Below, piece after piece: positions 15,975 to 24,085 of a stretch of DNA of 64,000 nt. Made by a program: the position numbers and the translations under genes. This stretch comes from DAOUBF01 sp034432795 (GTDB taxonomy: Bacteria; Chloroflexota; Anaerolineae; DSLN01). How positions within the stretch are numbered: position 1 is the first letter of the stretch; each line of letters begins with the position of its first letter. The stretch is from contig DAOUBF010000047.1 in assembly GCA_034432795.1 (NCBI GenBank), forward strand, positions 1 through 64,000, written 5' to 3'. The notes beneath the pieces are model-generated. The model saw nothing but the letters and a program-made list of their open reading frames with translations. It was not told the DNA's origin and made no database searches.

Positions 15975-16571
15975 ATGGCTCCCTGGTCTCGCCGCCTGAG
16001 CGCCGGGCTGGCGCTCCTGGGCGCAGTCCTGCTCGCCGCCTGCGCACCCGGCGCCAGCCCGATCACACCCACTCTCGCTGTGCCCACCACTGCGCTGCCG
16101 ACAGCGCCGCCTGGCGCAACGCCGACGCTTATCACGGTCACCGTAACGGCCCCTGCGCCCACCGCCACAGAGACACTCGCCCCGACCGCCACAGAAACGC
16201 CCGCCGCCTCGGCCACCCCCACATCGGGCCTGCGGGGCGATCCCGCCCATGGGGCCCGGCTGTTCGCCAGCCTACCTTGTAGCTCCTGTCATGACATCAC
16301 CCGGCCCTTCCCCGGCGGCGACATCTGCCCCAACCTGGGCAATATTGCCAGCGAGGCCGAGCGAATCGTGCGCCTGCCAGAGTATCGGGGCCGGGCCACC
16401 AACGCCGCCGAGTATATCCGCGAATCCATCTTGGACCCAAACGCTTATATCGTGCCGGGGGAGCAATACCGCACCGCCGACGGGCAGAGCGTGATGCCTA
16501 AGACCTTCGGCCAGACGCTGACGCCCTCTGAGATAGATGATCTCGTCGCTTTCCTGCTCCAGCAAAGATAG
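15975..16571 (+). CDS. monohaem cytochrome c lipoprotein
   Basis: 198 residues from ATG 15975 (GGAGGA 7 bases upstream; ATG 15969 overlaps that site). A lipoprotein signal (LALLGAVLLAAC) is followed by a Pro/Thr-rich linker of ~55 residues. The cytochrome c domain has CSSCH as haem site and VMPKTFG supplying the probable Met ligand. The domain resembles the second half of the cytochrome at 53968-54804. A membrane-tethered extracytoplasmic electron carrier; its partner is unknown. Confidence 0.88.
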   Translation: MAPWSRRLSAGLALLGAVLLAACAPGASPITPTLAVPTTALPTAPPGATPTLITVTVTAPAPTATETLAPTATETPAASATPTSGLRGDPAHGARLFASLPCSSCHDITRPFPGGDICPNLGNIASEAERIVRLPEYRGRATNAAEYIRESILDPNAYIVPGEQYRTADGQSVMPKTFGQTLTPSEIDDLVAFLLQQR

Positions 16572-16671
16572 CGGTGATCGTTTGCGCGTGCGTGGGCGTA
16601 TATTCCATCAGGTCAATGGAGAGGCGCGACGGCCCTCAAACCATTTTATGCCCAAGAAGGAAGGAGGAACG

Positions 16672-17187
16672 ATGTCCCTGATTCGCAAGCTCATGCTGCT
16701 ACTTATCATTGCTGCTCTGCCCGTTGTCCCGCTGTTTGCGCAGGCGGCCTCGGTCACTGTCAACCTGTCGCCGCTGAACGACTCCGGGGAATCGGGCACG
16801 GCGGTGCTGACCGATCTGGGCAATGGCACGACTCAGGTCGTGCTCACCGTGACCGGCCAACCGGCGGGGGTCTCGCAGCCGGTGCATATCCACAAGGGCA
16901 CCTGCGCCAACCTGGACCCCAAGCCAGCCTATCCTCTATCACCGCTGGTGGATGGCAAATCAGAGACGACCGTAGAGGTGTCCCTGCGGACACTACAGAG
17001 CAGCCCCTTCGCGATCAACGGGCACAAGTCCGCTGAGGAAGCGTCTGTGTATGTCTTCTGTGGCGATATTCCGCTGGCGGTCACGCTTCCGGCCACAGGC
17101 GGCGCGAGCGCCCTGTCCCTGGTCGCCCTGGCGCTGGGATTGCTGGCGCTGGGCTCCGGCTGGCTCGTCCGCCGCTTCGCCCGTTGA
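16672..17187 (+). CDS. secreted CHRD-like protein with LPxTG-type C-terminus
   Basis: 171 residues from ATG 16672 (AAGGAGG 4 bases upstream). Features: signal peptide (LMLLLIIAALPVVPLFAQA), a beta-rich domain with VHIHKGTC and NLDPKPAYPLSPL resembling CHRD/SOD-like domains, then LPATGG followed by a hydrophobic helix and RRFAR. This is the layout of a sortase substrate or simply a C-terminal membrane anchor. No sortase gene is in the window. The gene is convergent with the sigma-factor gene. Confidence 0.8.
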   Translation: MSLIRKLMLLLIIAALPVVPLFAQAASVTVNLSPLNDSGESGTAVLTDLGNGTTQVVLTVTGQPAGVSQPVHIHKGTCANLDPKPAYPLSPLVDGKSETTVEVSLRTLQSSPFAINGHKSAEEASVYVFCGDIPLAVTLPATGGASALSLVALALGLLALGSGWLVRRFAR

Positions 17188-17212
17188 TCATCGCTGCCTC
17201 TCCACCCGGCCA

Positions 17213-17250
17213 GACGGTCAGCCTGTGGCGGGCTGGCCGTCTTTCTTTTT
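17213..17250 (+). terminator. intrinsic terminator after the LPATG protein gene
   Basis: GACGGTCAGCC (17213-17223) pairs with GGCTGGCCGTC (17231-17241, one G-T pair), followed by TTTCTTTTT. It overlaps the 3' end of the convergent sigma-factor gene. Confidence 0.9.
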
Positions 17251-17802
17251 GAGCATTGCGCGGAGCTTGCGCAGGCCCAGCAGAATGCGGCTTTTCACCG
17301 TGCCCAGGGGCAGGTTCAGTTGCCGGGCGATCTCCTCGTGCGTGTATCCGTAAAAGTAAGATAGCTCAATCGCCTGGCGCTGGTTATCGGGCAGCGCCCG
17401 CAGCAGCAGGTGGAGTTCACGCTGCACATCTTCGGTGGGGGCGGGGCTGGCGGTGCTCTCCTGCGCTTCGGGGGAGGCATCCAGGGAGAGCGCAGGCTGG
17501 ATGCGGCGGCGTTGCTGCCGTAGAATGTCAATCGCCCGGTGGCGGGTGACATTGAGCAGCCAGGTGGAGAACCGCCCGCGTGTAGGCTCAAACAGATAAG
17601 CCTTCTGCCAGAGGGTCAGGAAGACTTCCTGGGTGATGTCTTCGCCGGTTGCCTGATCGCGCACGATGTAACAGGCGAGCGAATACACCGCGCGCGCGTA
17701 GCGGTGATACAACTCCAGCAGCGCGGCCTCGCTGCCGTCCGCAACGCGGGCAACCAGTTCTTCATCTGAACGCTCGCTCTCTTCCGGCGGTGGCGACGCC
17801 AT
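17218..17802 (-). CDS. RNA polymerase sigma factor, ECF type
   Basis: 194 residues. Sigma region 2 (YHRYARAVYSLACYIVRDQATGEDITQEVFLTLWQKA...STWLLNVTRHRAIDILRQQRRR) and region 4 (ALPDNQRQAIELSYFYGYTHEEIARQLNLPLGTVKSRILLGLRKLR) are complete. Redirects RNA polymerase to a specific promoter set. No anti-sigma gene follows: the gene ends convergent with an unrelated secreted protein, which is unusual for ECF factors. GATAAT lies 6 bases before the ATG, suggesting a leaderless message. Confidence 0.93.
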   Translation of the reverse strand: MASPPPEESERSDEELVARVADGSEAALLELYHRYARAVYSLACYIVRDQATGEDITQEVFLTLWQKAYLFEPTRGRFSTWLLNVTRHRAIDILRQQRRRIQPALSLDASPEAQESTASPAPTEDVQRELHLLLRALPDNQRQAIELSYFYGYTHEEIARQLNLPLGTVKSRILLGLRKLRAMLKKKDGQPATG

Positions 17803-17808
17803 AGCCTG

Positions 17809-17837
17809 ATTATCGGATCAATCAGGCCGAGGGGCAA
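17809..17837 (-). promoter_or_regulatory. promoter of the sigma-factor gene
   Basis: Minus strand: TTGCCC about 17 bases upstream of GATAAT (17814-17809). The predicted start coincides with the ATG at 17802. Confidence 0.6.
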
Positions 17838-17909
17838 ATGGCCCAGGGGGCGAAGGCCGAGATACTGCCATTATCACACGGGGGACAGCTATGCTAAAAT
17901 TGTTAGTTC

Positions 17910-18980
17910 ATGGCCTGGGAAGAATATGTCGGTAACCCGCACGTCCATACCCCCTATTCCGATGGGACGCTGTACCATGCCGATGTGGCCAGGGCGGCCC
18001 TGGCGGCAGGGCTGGATTTCGTCATCGTCACCGACCATAACGTCTGGGTGCGCGATGTGGAGGGCATCTACAGCGAGCCGGGCGGGCGTCGCCTGATCCT
18101 CCTGGTGGGCGAGGAGGTCCACGATGTGCGCCGCTGCCCCCAGGCCAATCACCTGCTCGTCTATGGCGCGGAGGCCGAGGTGGCCCAATACGCGCCCCAC
18201 CCCCAGCGCCTGATAGACGCCGTGCGCACCGCCGGAGGCTTTTGCTTCCTGGCGCATCCCTTTGAGAAGGCCGCGCCCCGCGTAGGCGAGCCGGCCATCC
18301 CCTGGGTGGACTGGGAGGTCAGCGGCTTCACCGGCCTGGAGATCTGGAACACCATGTCCGAGTTCAAGTCGCTGGTGCGTTACTGGTTCAACGCCTTGCG
18401 CTATGCCCGTGACCCCGAAGCGGGCATTCGCGGGCCGTTCCCACCGCTGCTGGCGCTTTGGGATAAGCTCCTGGCCGAGGGGCGCCGGGTGGCCGCCATT
18501 GGCGGCGCGGATGCGCACGGCAGGACCTACCGCTGGGGGCCATTCCAGCGCGTCCTTTTCCCTTACGAGTACCTCTTCCGCATGGTCAATACCCACATCC
18601 TGACGCCCCGCCCGTTGACAGGGGACTTCGCCCACGACCGGGCGCTGATCTACGAGGCGCTGCGGCGCGGTCATGCCTGGGTGGGCTACGACCGCATCCA
18701 TCCCACAGTGGGGTTTCGCTTCTCCGGCCAGGCCTGGCGTGCCGAGGCCATTATGGGCGATGAGTTGCCCCTGGGGACGGGGGCGACGTTGCAGGTGCGC
18801 ACGCCGGTCATGGCCGACATCCGCCTGGTCTGCAACGGCTACGTCGTCAAGCGAGAGGAACGGGCGACGAATCTGACGTATATCACCAGCGAGCCGGGCG
18901 CGTATCGGGCGGAGGTGTATTTGCCCTTTCGTGGGCGCAAGCGCGGCTGGATCTTCAGCAACCCGATTTATCTGGTGTAG
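17910..18980 (+). CDS. PHP-domain metal-dependent hydrolase
   Basis: 356 residues. NPHVHTPYSDGTLYHADVARAALAAGLDFVIVTDHN is the PHP motif I/II region (HxH and DH metal ligands); GGFCFLAHPFEK and IGGADAHGRTY give the later histidines. Such proteins are phosphoesterases or CehA/McbA-like hydrolases acting on unknown substrates. No Shine-Dalgarno sequence precedes the ATG; TAAAAT ends 9 bases before it. The 3' end overlaps the convergent PfkB gene by 26 bases. Confidence 0.88.
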   Translation: MAWEEYVGNPHVHTPYSDGTLYHADVARAALAAGLDFVIVTDHNVWVRDVEGIYSEPGGRRLILLVGEEVHDVRRCPQANHLLVYGAEAEVAQYAPHPQRLIDAVRTAGGFCFLAHPFEKAAPRVGEPAIPWVDWEVSGFTGLEIWNTMSEFKSLVRYWFNALRYARDPEAGIRGPFPPLLALWDKLLAEGRRVAAIGGADAHGRTYRWGPFQRVLFPYEYLFRMVNTHILTPRPLTGDFAHDRALIYEALRRGHAWVGYDRIHPTVGFRFSGQAWRAEAIMGDELPLGTGATLQVRTPVMADIRLVCNGYVVKREERATNLTYITSEPGAYRAEVYLPFRGRKRGWIFSNPIYLV

Positions 18981-19920
18981 GCAGCAGGCTCGCCGGGTCC
19001 AGGCCAAAGCGCTCCAGCACCGCCTGGACCTCGGCCCGCGTGGGCATGTTGTGGCCTGTGCCCAGTTTCTGCACTTTGGCAGCGCCGGTGGCATTCGCCA
19101 GCGTGCCCAGCGCCACCAGCGGCAACCCCTTGAGATAGCCGTAGATCACCGCCCCGGCCAGGCTATCACCGGCACCGGTGGTATCCCGCGCCTCCACCGG
19201 AAAGCCGGGGGAGATATGCATCTCCTCCCCGGTCAGCAACAGGCAGCCGGCCTCTCCACGCTTGATCACCACGAGTTGCGAGCCGTTCGCCAGTAGCGCC
19301 CGCGCCGAGGTCAGCGGGTCCTCTATGCCGCTCAGCCGACTGGCCTCGTCATCGGTCGCCAGGAGCACGGTGGCCAGCGCTGCTGCCTCGCAGTGCCAGG
19401 CGTTATCCAGCGCCGGGTTGCCGGGGCCGGGGTCAAAAAACGTGGGCACGCCCGCGGCATGGGCCAGGCGAAACGCTTCCAGGATGATGTCTCGCCCGCC
19501 GGTGTGCTCCACCCAGCCGTCGGCGTAGAGGGCCTGCGCCTCCTGGATCAGTTGGCGCCAGGCCGGGGGAAGAGCCGTCAATTGCAGGCTGCCCGGATAG
19601 CCCAGATAGGCTGGCTCGCCGCGGGCATCCACGATCACCCCGGCGACAGGCGTGCTCGCCTGGGGGGTCACCACCACGTGCGAGATGTCTATGCCCTCGC
19701 GTTGCAAGCCCTCCAGAACGACGGCACCGAAGCGATCGTCGCCCACCTCGCCCAGGCAGGCGACGGCCAGCCCCAACCGTGCGGCGCTGATGGCCACATT
19801 GGTGGCCCCGCCCGGCCCTAGCTCAATGTACGCGACCTTGAGCAAATCCTGCGCCTGGATGGGAAAGCGGGCGATGCGCAGGCTGAAATCGGCGATCAGG
19901 TCGCTCAGGATGATGACCAT
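18955..19920 (-). CDS. PfkB-family carbohydrate/nucleoside kinase
   Basis: 321 residues. ELGPGGATNVAISAARLGLAVACLGEVGDDRFG is the N-terminal PfkB motif, and VEARDTTGAGDSLAGAVIYGYLKG is the C-terminal signature with the catalytic Asp and anion hole GAGD. Phosphorylates a sugar or nucleoside; substrate not deducible. It lies just downstream of the ECF importer genes on the same strand, so it may act on the imported compound (inference). GAGG precedes the start. The last residues overlap the end of the PHP gene. Confidence 0.92.
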   Translation of the reverse strand: MVIILSDLIADFSLRIARFPIQAQDLLKVAYIELGPGGATNVAISAARLGLAVACLGEVGDDRFGAVVLEGLQREGIDISHVVVTPQASTPVAGVIVDARGEPAYLGYPGSLQLTALPPAWRQLIQEAQALYADGWVEHTGGRDIILEAFRLAHAAGVPTFFDPGPGNPALDNAWHCEAAALATVLLATDDEASRLSGIEDPLTSARALLANGSQLVVIKRGEAGCLLLTGEEMHISPGFPVEARDTTGAGDSLAGAVIYGYLKGLPLVALGTLANATGAAKVQKLGTGHNMPTRAEVQAVLERFGLDPASLLPTPDKSGC

Positions 19921-19964
19921 AAGGCCTCTATCTTACACATCAACCGTCAAACGTCAAACGTCAT

Positions 19965-20792
19965 TCACGTATCGCGGTTGACGGTTGACATTGCGCGTTC
20001 TGCGAGGGCAGCGACAAACGCCTCCACCGTGCGCGGCGCACCGGGCAGGCCCAGAGCCAGCGCCAGCCGGGTGAGTTGGGGCGGCTCCACGTCGGCGCGG
20101 GCCAGCACCTGGCTTTGCGCCAGCACCGCGCTCGTCGGGCCATCGGCCAGGACCATGCCCCCGGCCATGACCACCACGCGCTCAAAATGCTCGGCGCAGA
20201 AATCTATATCGTGCGAGATCGTGATCACCGTCCGCCCTTCGGCCTTTAGCGCCTCCACAATTGCGGCGAGGCGTGCCAGGCCGCGCGCATCCTGCCCGGT
20301 GGTCGGCTCGTCCAGGATGATGATGGGCGTGCGCATCGCCAGGACCGCCGCCAGCGCCACGAATTTGCGCTGGGAGGCGGGCAGGTCGTAAGGATGGAGT
20401 TGGGCCATCCCCTCTAACCCAACCTGCTTTAGAGCGGCTGTCACACTGGCGTGCACCTCGGCCTCCGATTGGCCCAGATTGCGCGGGCCAAAGGCCACCT
20501 CCTCCCAAACGTTGTCCTCAAACAACTGGTCGTCCGGGTTCTGGAAGGCGTATCCGACCCGCCGGGCAAGCTGGGCCACCGTATGTTCGCGTGTGTCCCA
20601 GTCGCCGATATGGACGCTGCCGCGCTCCGGCTTCAGCAGACCATTCAAATGTTTGGCCAGGGTGGTCTTGCCCGCGCCGTTCTCCCCGATAATAGCGACC
20701 GACTCCCCCTGCGCGATGTGCAGGGTGACATCGCGCAGAGCGAGGACCCCCGAGGGGTAACGGAAAGAGACGGCGTCAACGCGGATGTTCAT
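19965..20792 (-). CDS. ECF transporter ATPase (EcfA-type), with atypical signature motif
   Basis: 275 residues. Walker A GENGAGKTT, Q-loop FQNPDDQLF, Walker B IIILDEPTTGQD, H-loop ISHD. The ABC signature reads LPASQRKFVALA where LSGGQ is expected. The other ATPase (20810-21682) has a normal LSGGQ but a changed Q-loop, so the pair is asymmetric. Powers substrate uptake with the T and S subunits encoded upstream. The start lies at the edge of a dispersed repeat (20797-20850) and lacks a ribosome site. GC-rich like its neighbours. Confidence 0.92.
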   Translation of the reverse strand: MNIRVDAVSFRYPSGVLALRDVTLHIAQGESVAIIGENGAGKTTLAKHLNGLLKPERGSVHIGDWDTREHTVAQLARRVGYAFQNPDDQLFEDNVWEEVAFGPRNLGQSEAEVHASVTAALKQVGLEGMAQLHPYDLPASQRKFVALAAVLAMRTPIIILDEPTTGQDARGLARLAAIVEALKAEGRTVITISHDIDFCAEHFERVVVMAGGMVLADGPTSAVLAQSQVLARADVEPPQLTRLALALGLPGAPRTVEAFVAALAERAMSTVNRDT

Positions 20793-20796
20793 TGAG

Positions 20797-20850
20797 GGTA
20801 CTCAACAGATTATTTCATAACGTCGCCTTCGGCAACAGACATCAAGGAGG
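20797..20850 (+). repeat. dispersed repeat R (GGTACTCAACGGATTATCT family), copy 1, long form
   Basis: Starts GGTACTCAACAGATTATTTC, continues with ACGTCGCCTTCGGCAAC and ends TCAAGGAGG. The long form recurs at 61182-61234; short forms lie at 39448-39482 (minus) and 60585-60618. Here it runs antisense to the ECF operon, and its complement encodes the last ~9 residues of the 20810-21682 ATPase. Confidence 0.85.
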
Positions 20851-21682
20851 TGAAGAACGCGACCGCCTGTTCCAGCGTCACCGGCAGGGGTTTGTCTGGG
20901 GCCGCCAGGCCGCGCGCCTGGGCGTGACGGGCGGCCTGGGTGTAGCGCGTCTGCCCGATCCCGTACCGCTCCAGGTCAGGCGCGGCCAGCACCTGGTGTG
21001 GCGGGCCATCGGCCACGATGCGGCCCTCGGCCAGGGCGATGACGCGGTCGGCAAACACCGCCACCCACTCCAGCTTATGCTCGGTCAGCACGATGGTCGT
21101 CTCCCGTGTGGCAGCCAGGTCGCGCAGCACGCTGAAGACCTCTTTGGTGCCCACCGGGTCAAGTTGGGAGGTGGGTTCGTCCAGGACCAGCACCTGGGGG
21201 CGCATAACCAGGACTGAGGCGATGGCCAGCCGTTGTTGCTGGCCGCCGGAGAGCGTGAAGGGCGAACGTTCGGCCAGGTCCGCCAGGCCCGTGCGGGCGA
21301 GCACCTCCTCAACCCGCGCCAGCATCTCCTCACGGGGCACACCCAGGTTCTCCAGGCCGAAGGCGACCTCCTCGCGCACGGTGAAGCGCGCGCCGGTGAT
21401 CTGGTTGAAGGGGTTGTCAAACACCAGGCCGATCTCGCCCGCCAGTTCGGAGAGCGGCGTGGTCAGCACATCCCGACCGGCAACCTGCACCCGCCCCTCC
21501 AGTTTCCCGCGATAGAAGTTGGGAATGAAGCCGGTGAGGGCGTAGCACAACGTGGTTTTGCCCGCACCGTTGGCGCCGATCACCGCGCAGAACTGCCCCT
21601 GGGGAATGTCCAGGCTGACGTGGTCAAGCGCCGGGCGAGTCGCACGGGGATAGGTGTAGGTGAGGTTCTCTATATGGATCAT
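20810..21682 (-). CDS. ECF transporter ATPase (EcfA-type), second subunit
   Basis: 290 residues. Walker A GANGAGKTTL, signature LSGGQQQRLAIASVLVMRP, Walker B VLVLDEPTSQLDP, H-loop VLTEHKLEW. The Q-loop reads VFDNPFNQITG, with Asp where most EcfA proteins have Gln (FQNP). The C-terminal tail (SVAEGDVMK) is encoded by a dispersed repeat, indicating that the original stop was replaced. It starts 15 bases after the T-subunit gene. Confidence 0.93.
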   Translation of the reverse strand: MIHIENLTYTYPRATRPALDHVSLDIPQGQFCAVIGANGAGKTTLCYALTGFIPNFYRGKLEGRVQVAGRDVLTTPLSELAGEIGLVFDNPFNQITGARFTVREEVAFGLENLGVPREEMLARVEEVLARTGLADLAERSPFTLSGGQQQRLAIASVLVMRPQVLVLDEPTSQLDPVGTKEVFSVLRDLAATRETTIVLTEHKLEWVAVFADRVIALAEGRIVADGPPHQVLAAPDLERYGIGQTRYTQAARHAQARGLAAPDKPLPVTLEQAVAFFTSLMSVAEGDVMK

Positions 21683-21697
21683 TCGGGTCGCCGCTTT

Positions 21698-22483
21698 TCA
21701 GATAGCGCGGAAGAGCCGCGCAGCCAACAGGGCCAGGGCAGCCAGAAGCAGAAGCCAGCGCACGGCCGCCTGCGCGGGGGAGTCCACCAGCACCAGCAGG
21801 CTGGTTTTCGGGCCGCGTCGGCTGAACGCCCGCGCCTCCAAAGCGATGGCCCGCTCCTCAATGTCCACAATGCTGCCCAGGACAAGCGGCTTGATCAGCG
21901 GCAGGAGCGCCCGTATCCGCTGTCGCAGACGGCCCTCGGTCTCCAGCCCCCGCGAGCGTTGTGCGTCCAGGATCGTGGCGGCCTTCGCCTGGAAGCGCGG
22001 CACGATCTGGATCGTGGCCAGGATGATGTAGGCAATGCCGGTGGGGACACCGCGCTGGCTGAGCGCGATCATCAGCGCGTCCGGGCGCGTGCTGAGGGAT
22101 AGGAGCAGGAAGCTGCTCACGATCAGCAGGATGCGACCCGTGCTCTGGATGGCGAAGAGCACCCCTTCGCGCTTCAGCGACAGGGGGCCAAGGGCCAGGA
22201 CCGGCGTGCCGCCCGTCCAGAAGAAGCCCTGGATCAGGAACAGGGAAATGGCGAAAGGCAAGACCGTGCGCCAGGCGGCCCGCAGCAACAAGGGGAGAAC
22301 CCGCCCCCAGGCGGCCAGCGGCAGGAGGACGACGCCAAAGGCTGCATATGTCGCCCACAGGCCCGGCAGAACCAGGCTGGCGAACAGGCAGAACCCCGTC
22401 AGCGCCAGCTTGGTCAGCGGGTGCAGCCGGTGCAGCCCGCTCTCGCGGGCGACATACAGGCTGAAGGCCGCGTAAGAACTCAT
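21698..22483 (-). CDS. ECF transporter T component (EcfT/CbiQ family)
   Basis: 261 residues with about six membrane helices. The two conserved cytoplasmic coupling motifs are visible: DAQRSRGLETEG (Ala-Arg-Gly-type motif) and IEERAIALEARAFSR. EcfT couples the ATPase pair to the substrate-binding S protein. Encoded between the S gene and the two ATPases. Confidence 0.92.
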   Translation of the reverse strand: MSSYAAFSLYVARESGLHRLHPLTKLALTGFCLFASLVLPGLWATYAAFGVVLLPLAAWGRVLPLLLRAAWRTVLPFAISLFLIQGFFWTGGTPVLALGPLSLKREGVLFAIQSTGRILLIVSSFLLLSLSTRPDALMIALSQRGVPTGIAYIILATIQIVPRFQAKAATILDAQRSRGLETEGRLRQRIRALLPLIKPLVLGSIVDIEERAIALEARAFSRRGPKTSLLVLVDSPAQAAVRWLLLLAALALLAARLFRAI

Positions 22484-22550
22484 AGGAACTGGGGGAACTC
22501 ATAGGAACTCACAGAGACCCTATGAGTTCCTACGAGTTCCTACGAGTTCC
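22481..22550. repeat. 10-bp repeat cluster and hairpin between ECF S and T genes
   Basis: GGAACTCATAGG (22494-22505) pairs perfectly with CCTATGAGTTCC (22519-22530); two further TACGAGTTCC units follow (22531-22550) and CATAGGAACT precedes. The structure could attenuate or stabilise the operon mRNA. Confidence 0.7.
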
Positions 22551-22555
22551 ACTCC

Positions 22556-23161
22556 TCAGCGCACGTTCTCGGCGCGGGGGAAGCGGTCCAGGAAGCGCCC
22601 CGGCAAGGCCCGCACGATCAGCCAGACCACCAGATAGGTGATGGTCTTATCCAGCGGATCGGATGAGACGCCCTGGGCGAAGGACGCCGGCAGGATGCCG
22701 AAGCCGATGCCGCGAAAGATGGCTACAAGTGCGTCGGTGCCGGCGCCAGTCACCCCACCGAAGACGTAGGCGGAGATCGGGGCCGAGATGGTGGCGGCGA
22801 CCAGCCCGGTAATAATGCCCGCCAGGATCACCTTCCACCAGGTGCGCAGCCAGCCGGCCTCGCCAAATAGGCCTGCCAGGAGGCCGATGACCGCTGCCAC
22901 CGCCGCAAACGGCGCGTAGGTCACGTTCAGCCCGCTGAGACCCCAGATCAGATTGGCCAGCAGCCCGGTCAGCGCCCCGGCCCACGGCCCCGCCAGCACC
23001 CCGACCAGCACCGTGCCAATGGAGTCCAGGTAGAGCGGGATCTTCAGCGCGAAGATGAGTTGCCCGACAGCGATGTTGATGGCAATCGCTACCGGAATCA
23101 TGACCCAGGTGAGCGTGGTGAAGTCGCTCCGAATGCGGTCAGCTTGCGTAGTACGAGTCAT
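22556..23161 (-). CDS. ECF transporter S component (substrate-specific subunit)
   Basis: 201 residues, six predicted membrane helices. IPLYLDSIGTVLVGVLAGPWAGALTGLLANLIWGL is typical of S components with the conserved early helices that dock on EcfT. The substrate cannot be told from sequence. It is first in the S-T-A-A-PfkB set, so this is a dedicated (group I) ECF importer. AAAGGAGGGGG lies before the ATG. A 17-bp palindrome upstream may be its operator. Confidence 0.88.
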   Translation of the reverse strand: MTRTTQADRIRSDFTTLTWVMIPVAIAINIAVGQLIFALKIPLYLDSIGTVLVGVLAGPWAGALTGLLANLIWGLSGLNVTYAPFAAVAAVIGLLAGLFGEAGWLRTWWKVILAGIITGLVAATISAPISAYVFGGVTGAGTDALVAIFRGIGFGILPASFAQGVSSDPLDKTITYLVVWLIVRALPGRFLDRFPRAENVR

Positions 23162-23185
23162 AATGCCCCCTCCTTTCGGATGTAT

Positions 23186-23202
23186 GGTGTATATTTTACA
23201 CC
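23186..23202. promoter_or_regulatory. palindromic operator candidate upstream of the ECF operon
   Basis: GGTGTA-TATTT-TACACC, a perfect inverted repeat 25-41 bases before the S-component start, embedded in an AT-rich stretch unusual for this window. The regulator is not identifiable. Confidence 0.6.
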
Positions 23203-23499
23203 AAAAACCTTAACCCCATTTTACGTCAAAGGCCGGGCAATGTCCAGCCTGCGCGGGTCATGCAAATAAGCGCTGTCATTCTGAGGGCACGAAGGCCCCA
23301 AGGAATCTCAGGGCGAATGCGGAGATGCTTCGCCGCTTGACGGCTCAGCATGACAGGTTTGAAAGGGTTCCTGAAGGCTCAGTTGCACAGATAAGCAGGC
23401 TGTGGTACATACTGCAGCCGGTGGGATTCGCAGACGCCGTCGGATAGACCCGACGGCAGAGAGACAGAGGAGCAACAACTCAGAAGAGGAAAAAGCAGC
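23203..23499. other. intergenic region with an inverted-repeat element
   Basis: No gene is seen. 23274-23355 is bounded by TGTCATTCTGAG and CTCAGCATGACA (11 of 12 complementary) and has an internal GAATCTC...GAGATGCTTCGCCG, like a small non-coding palindromic element; a related, more degenerate copy is at 46461-46526. Closer to the acetyltransferase gene, GCCGTCGG (23436-23443) pairs with CCGACGGC (23450-23457). Confidence 0.6.
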
Positions 23500-24084
23500 A
23501 TGTGGCTGAAATTCGTGCCCCTGGAGGGGCGTGTCATCTCACTTGTGCCCCTCACCATGGATCATGCCGCCGACCTGTGGGAACTGGCCGAGCCGGACCT
23601 CTTTACCTACATGGTCGCCTGGCCGCCCGCGCCGGACTTTGAGACCTTCCGCGACATCGTCCTCAAACTCCTGGCCACACCTGACCGCTATCCCTATGCC
23701 ATCCTGCTGAAAGAGAGCGGCAAGGCGGTGGGCAGCACCTCTTACCTGGATGTGCGCCCGGAGCATCGCGGACTGGAGATCGGGGGGACCTGGATCGGGA
23801 AGCCTTATCAGGGCACGGCGGTCAATCCGGAGAGCAAATATCTACTCCTGCGCCACGCCTTTGAGACCCTGGGCGCAATCCGCGTCCAACTGAAGACCGA
23901 CCTCCGCAACCTTCACAGCCAGCGGGCCATTGAGAAGCTGGGCGCCAAAAAAGAGGGCGTCCTGCGCAAACACATGATCCTGTCCGATGGCACCATCCGG
24001 GACTCGGTTATCTACAGCATCACCGACGACGAATGGCCAGAGGTCAAGGCCCGCCTGGAAGCGCGCCTGGGGTACGTGCCGTAG
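23500..24084 (+). CDS. GNAT N-acetyltransferase (RimJ/RimL-like)
   Basis: 194 residues. LEGRVISLVPLTMDHAADLWELA starts the acetyltransf_3 fold; KAVGSTSYLDVRPEHRGLEIGGTWIGKPYQGTAVNPESKYLLLRHAFETLGAIRVQLKTDLRNLHSQRAIEKLGAKKEGVLRKH covers the acetyl-CoA-binding region and the residue pattern of RimJ/L relatives. The acceptor is unknown. The gene ends 1 base before the convergent ETF-alpha stop. Confidence 0.92.
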   Translation: MWLKFVPLEGRVISLVPLTMDHAADLWELAEPDLFTYMVAWPPAPDFETFRDIVLKLLATPDRYPYAILLKESGKAVGSTSYLDVRPEHRGLEIGGTWIGKPYQGTAVNPESKYLLLRHAFETLGAIRVQLKTDLRNLHSQRAIEKLGAKKEGVLRKHMILSDGTIRDSVIYSITDDEWPEVKARLEARLGYVP

Positions 24085-24085
24085 G

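Noticed and set aside
23203..23273. TPP or cobalamin riboswitch for the ECF operon
   Set aside because: Wrong side for most of the sequence and no conserved core motif in the 100 bases before the S gene.
23403..23499. Riboswitch before the acetyltransferase gene
   Set aside because: One hairpin only; no match to known riboswitch cores that I can recognise.
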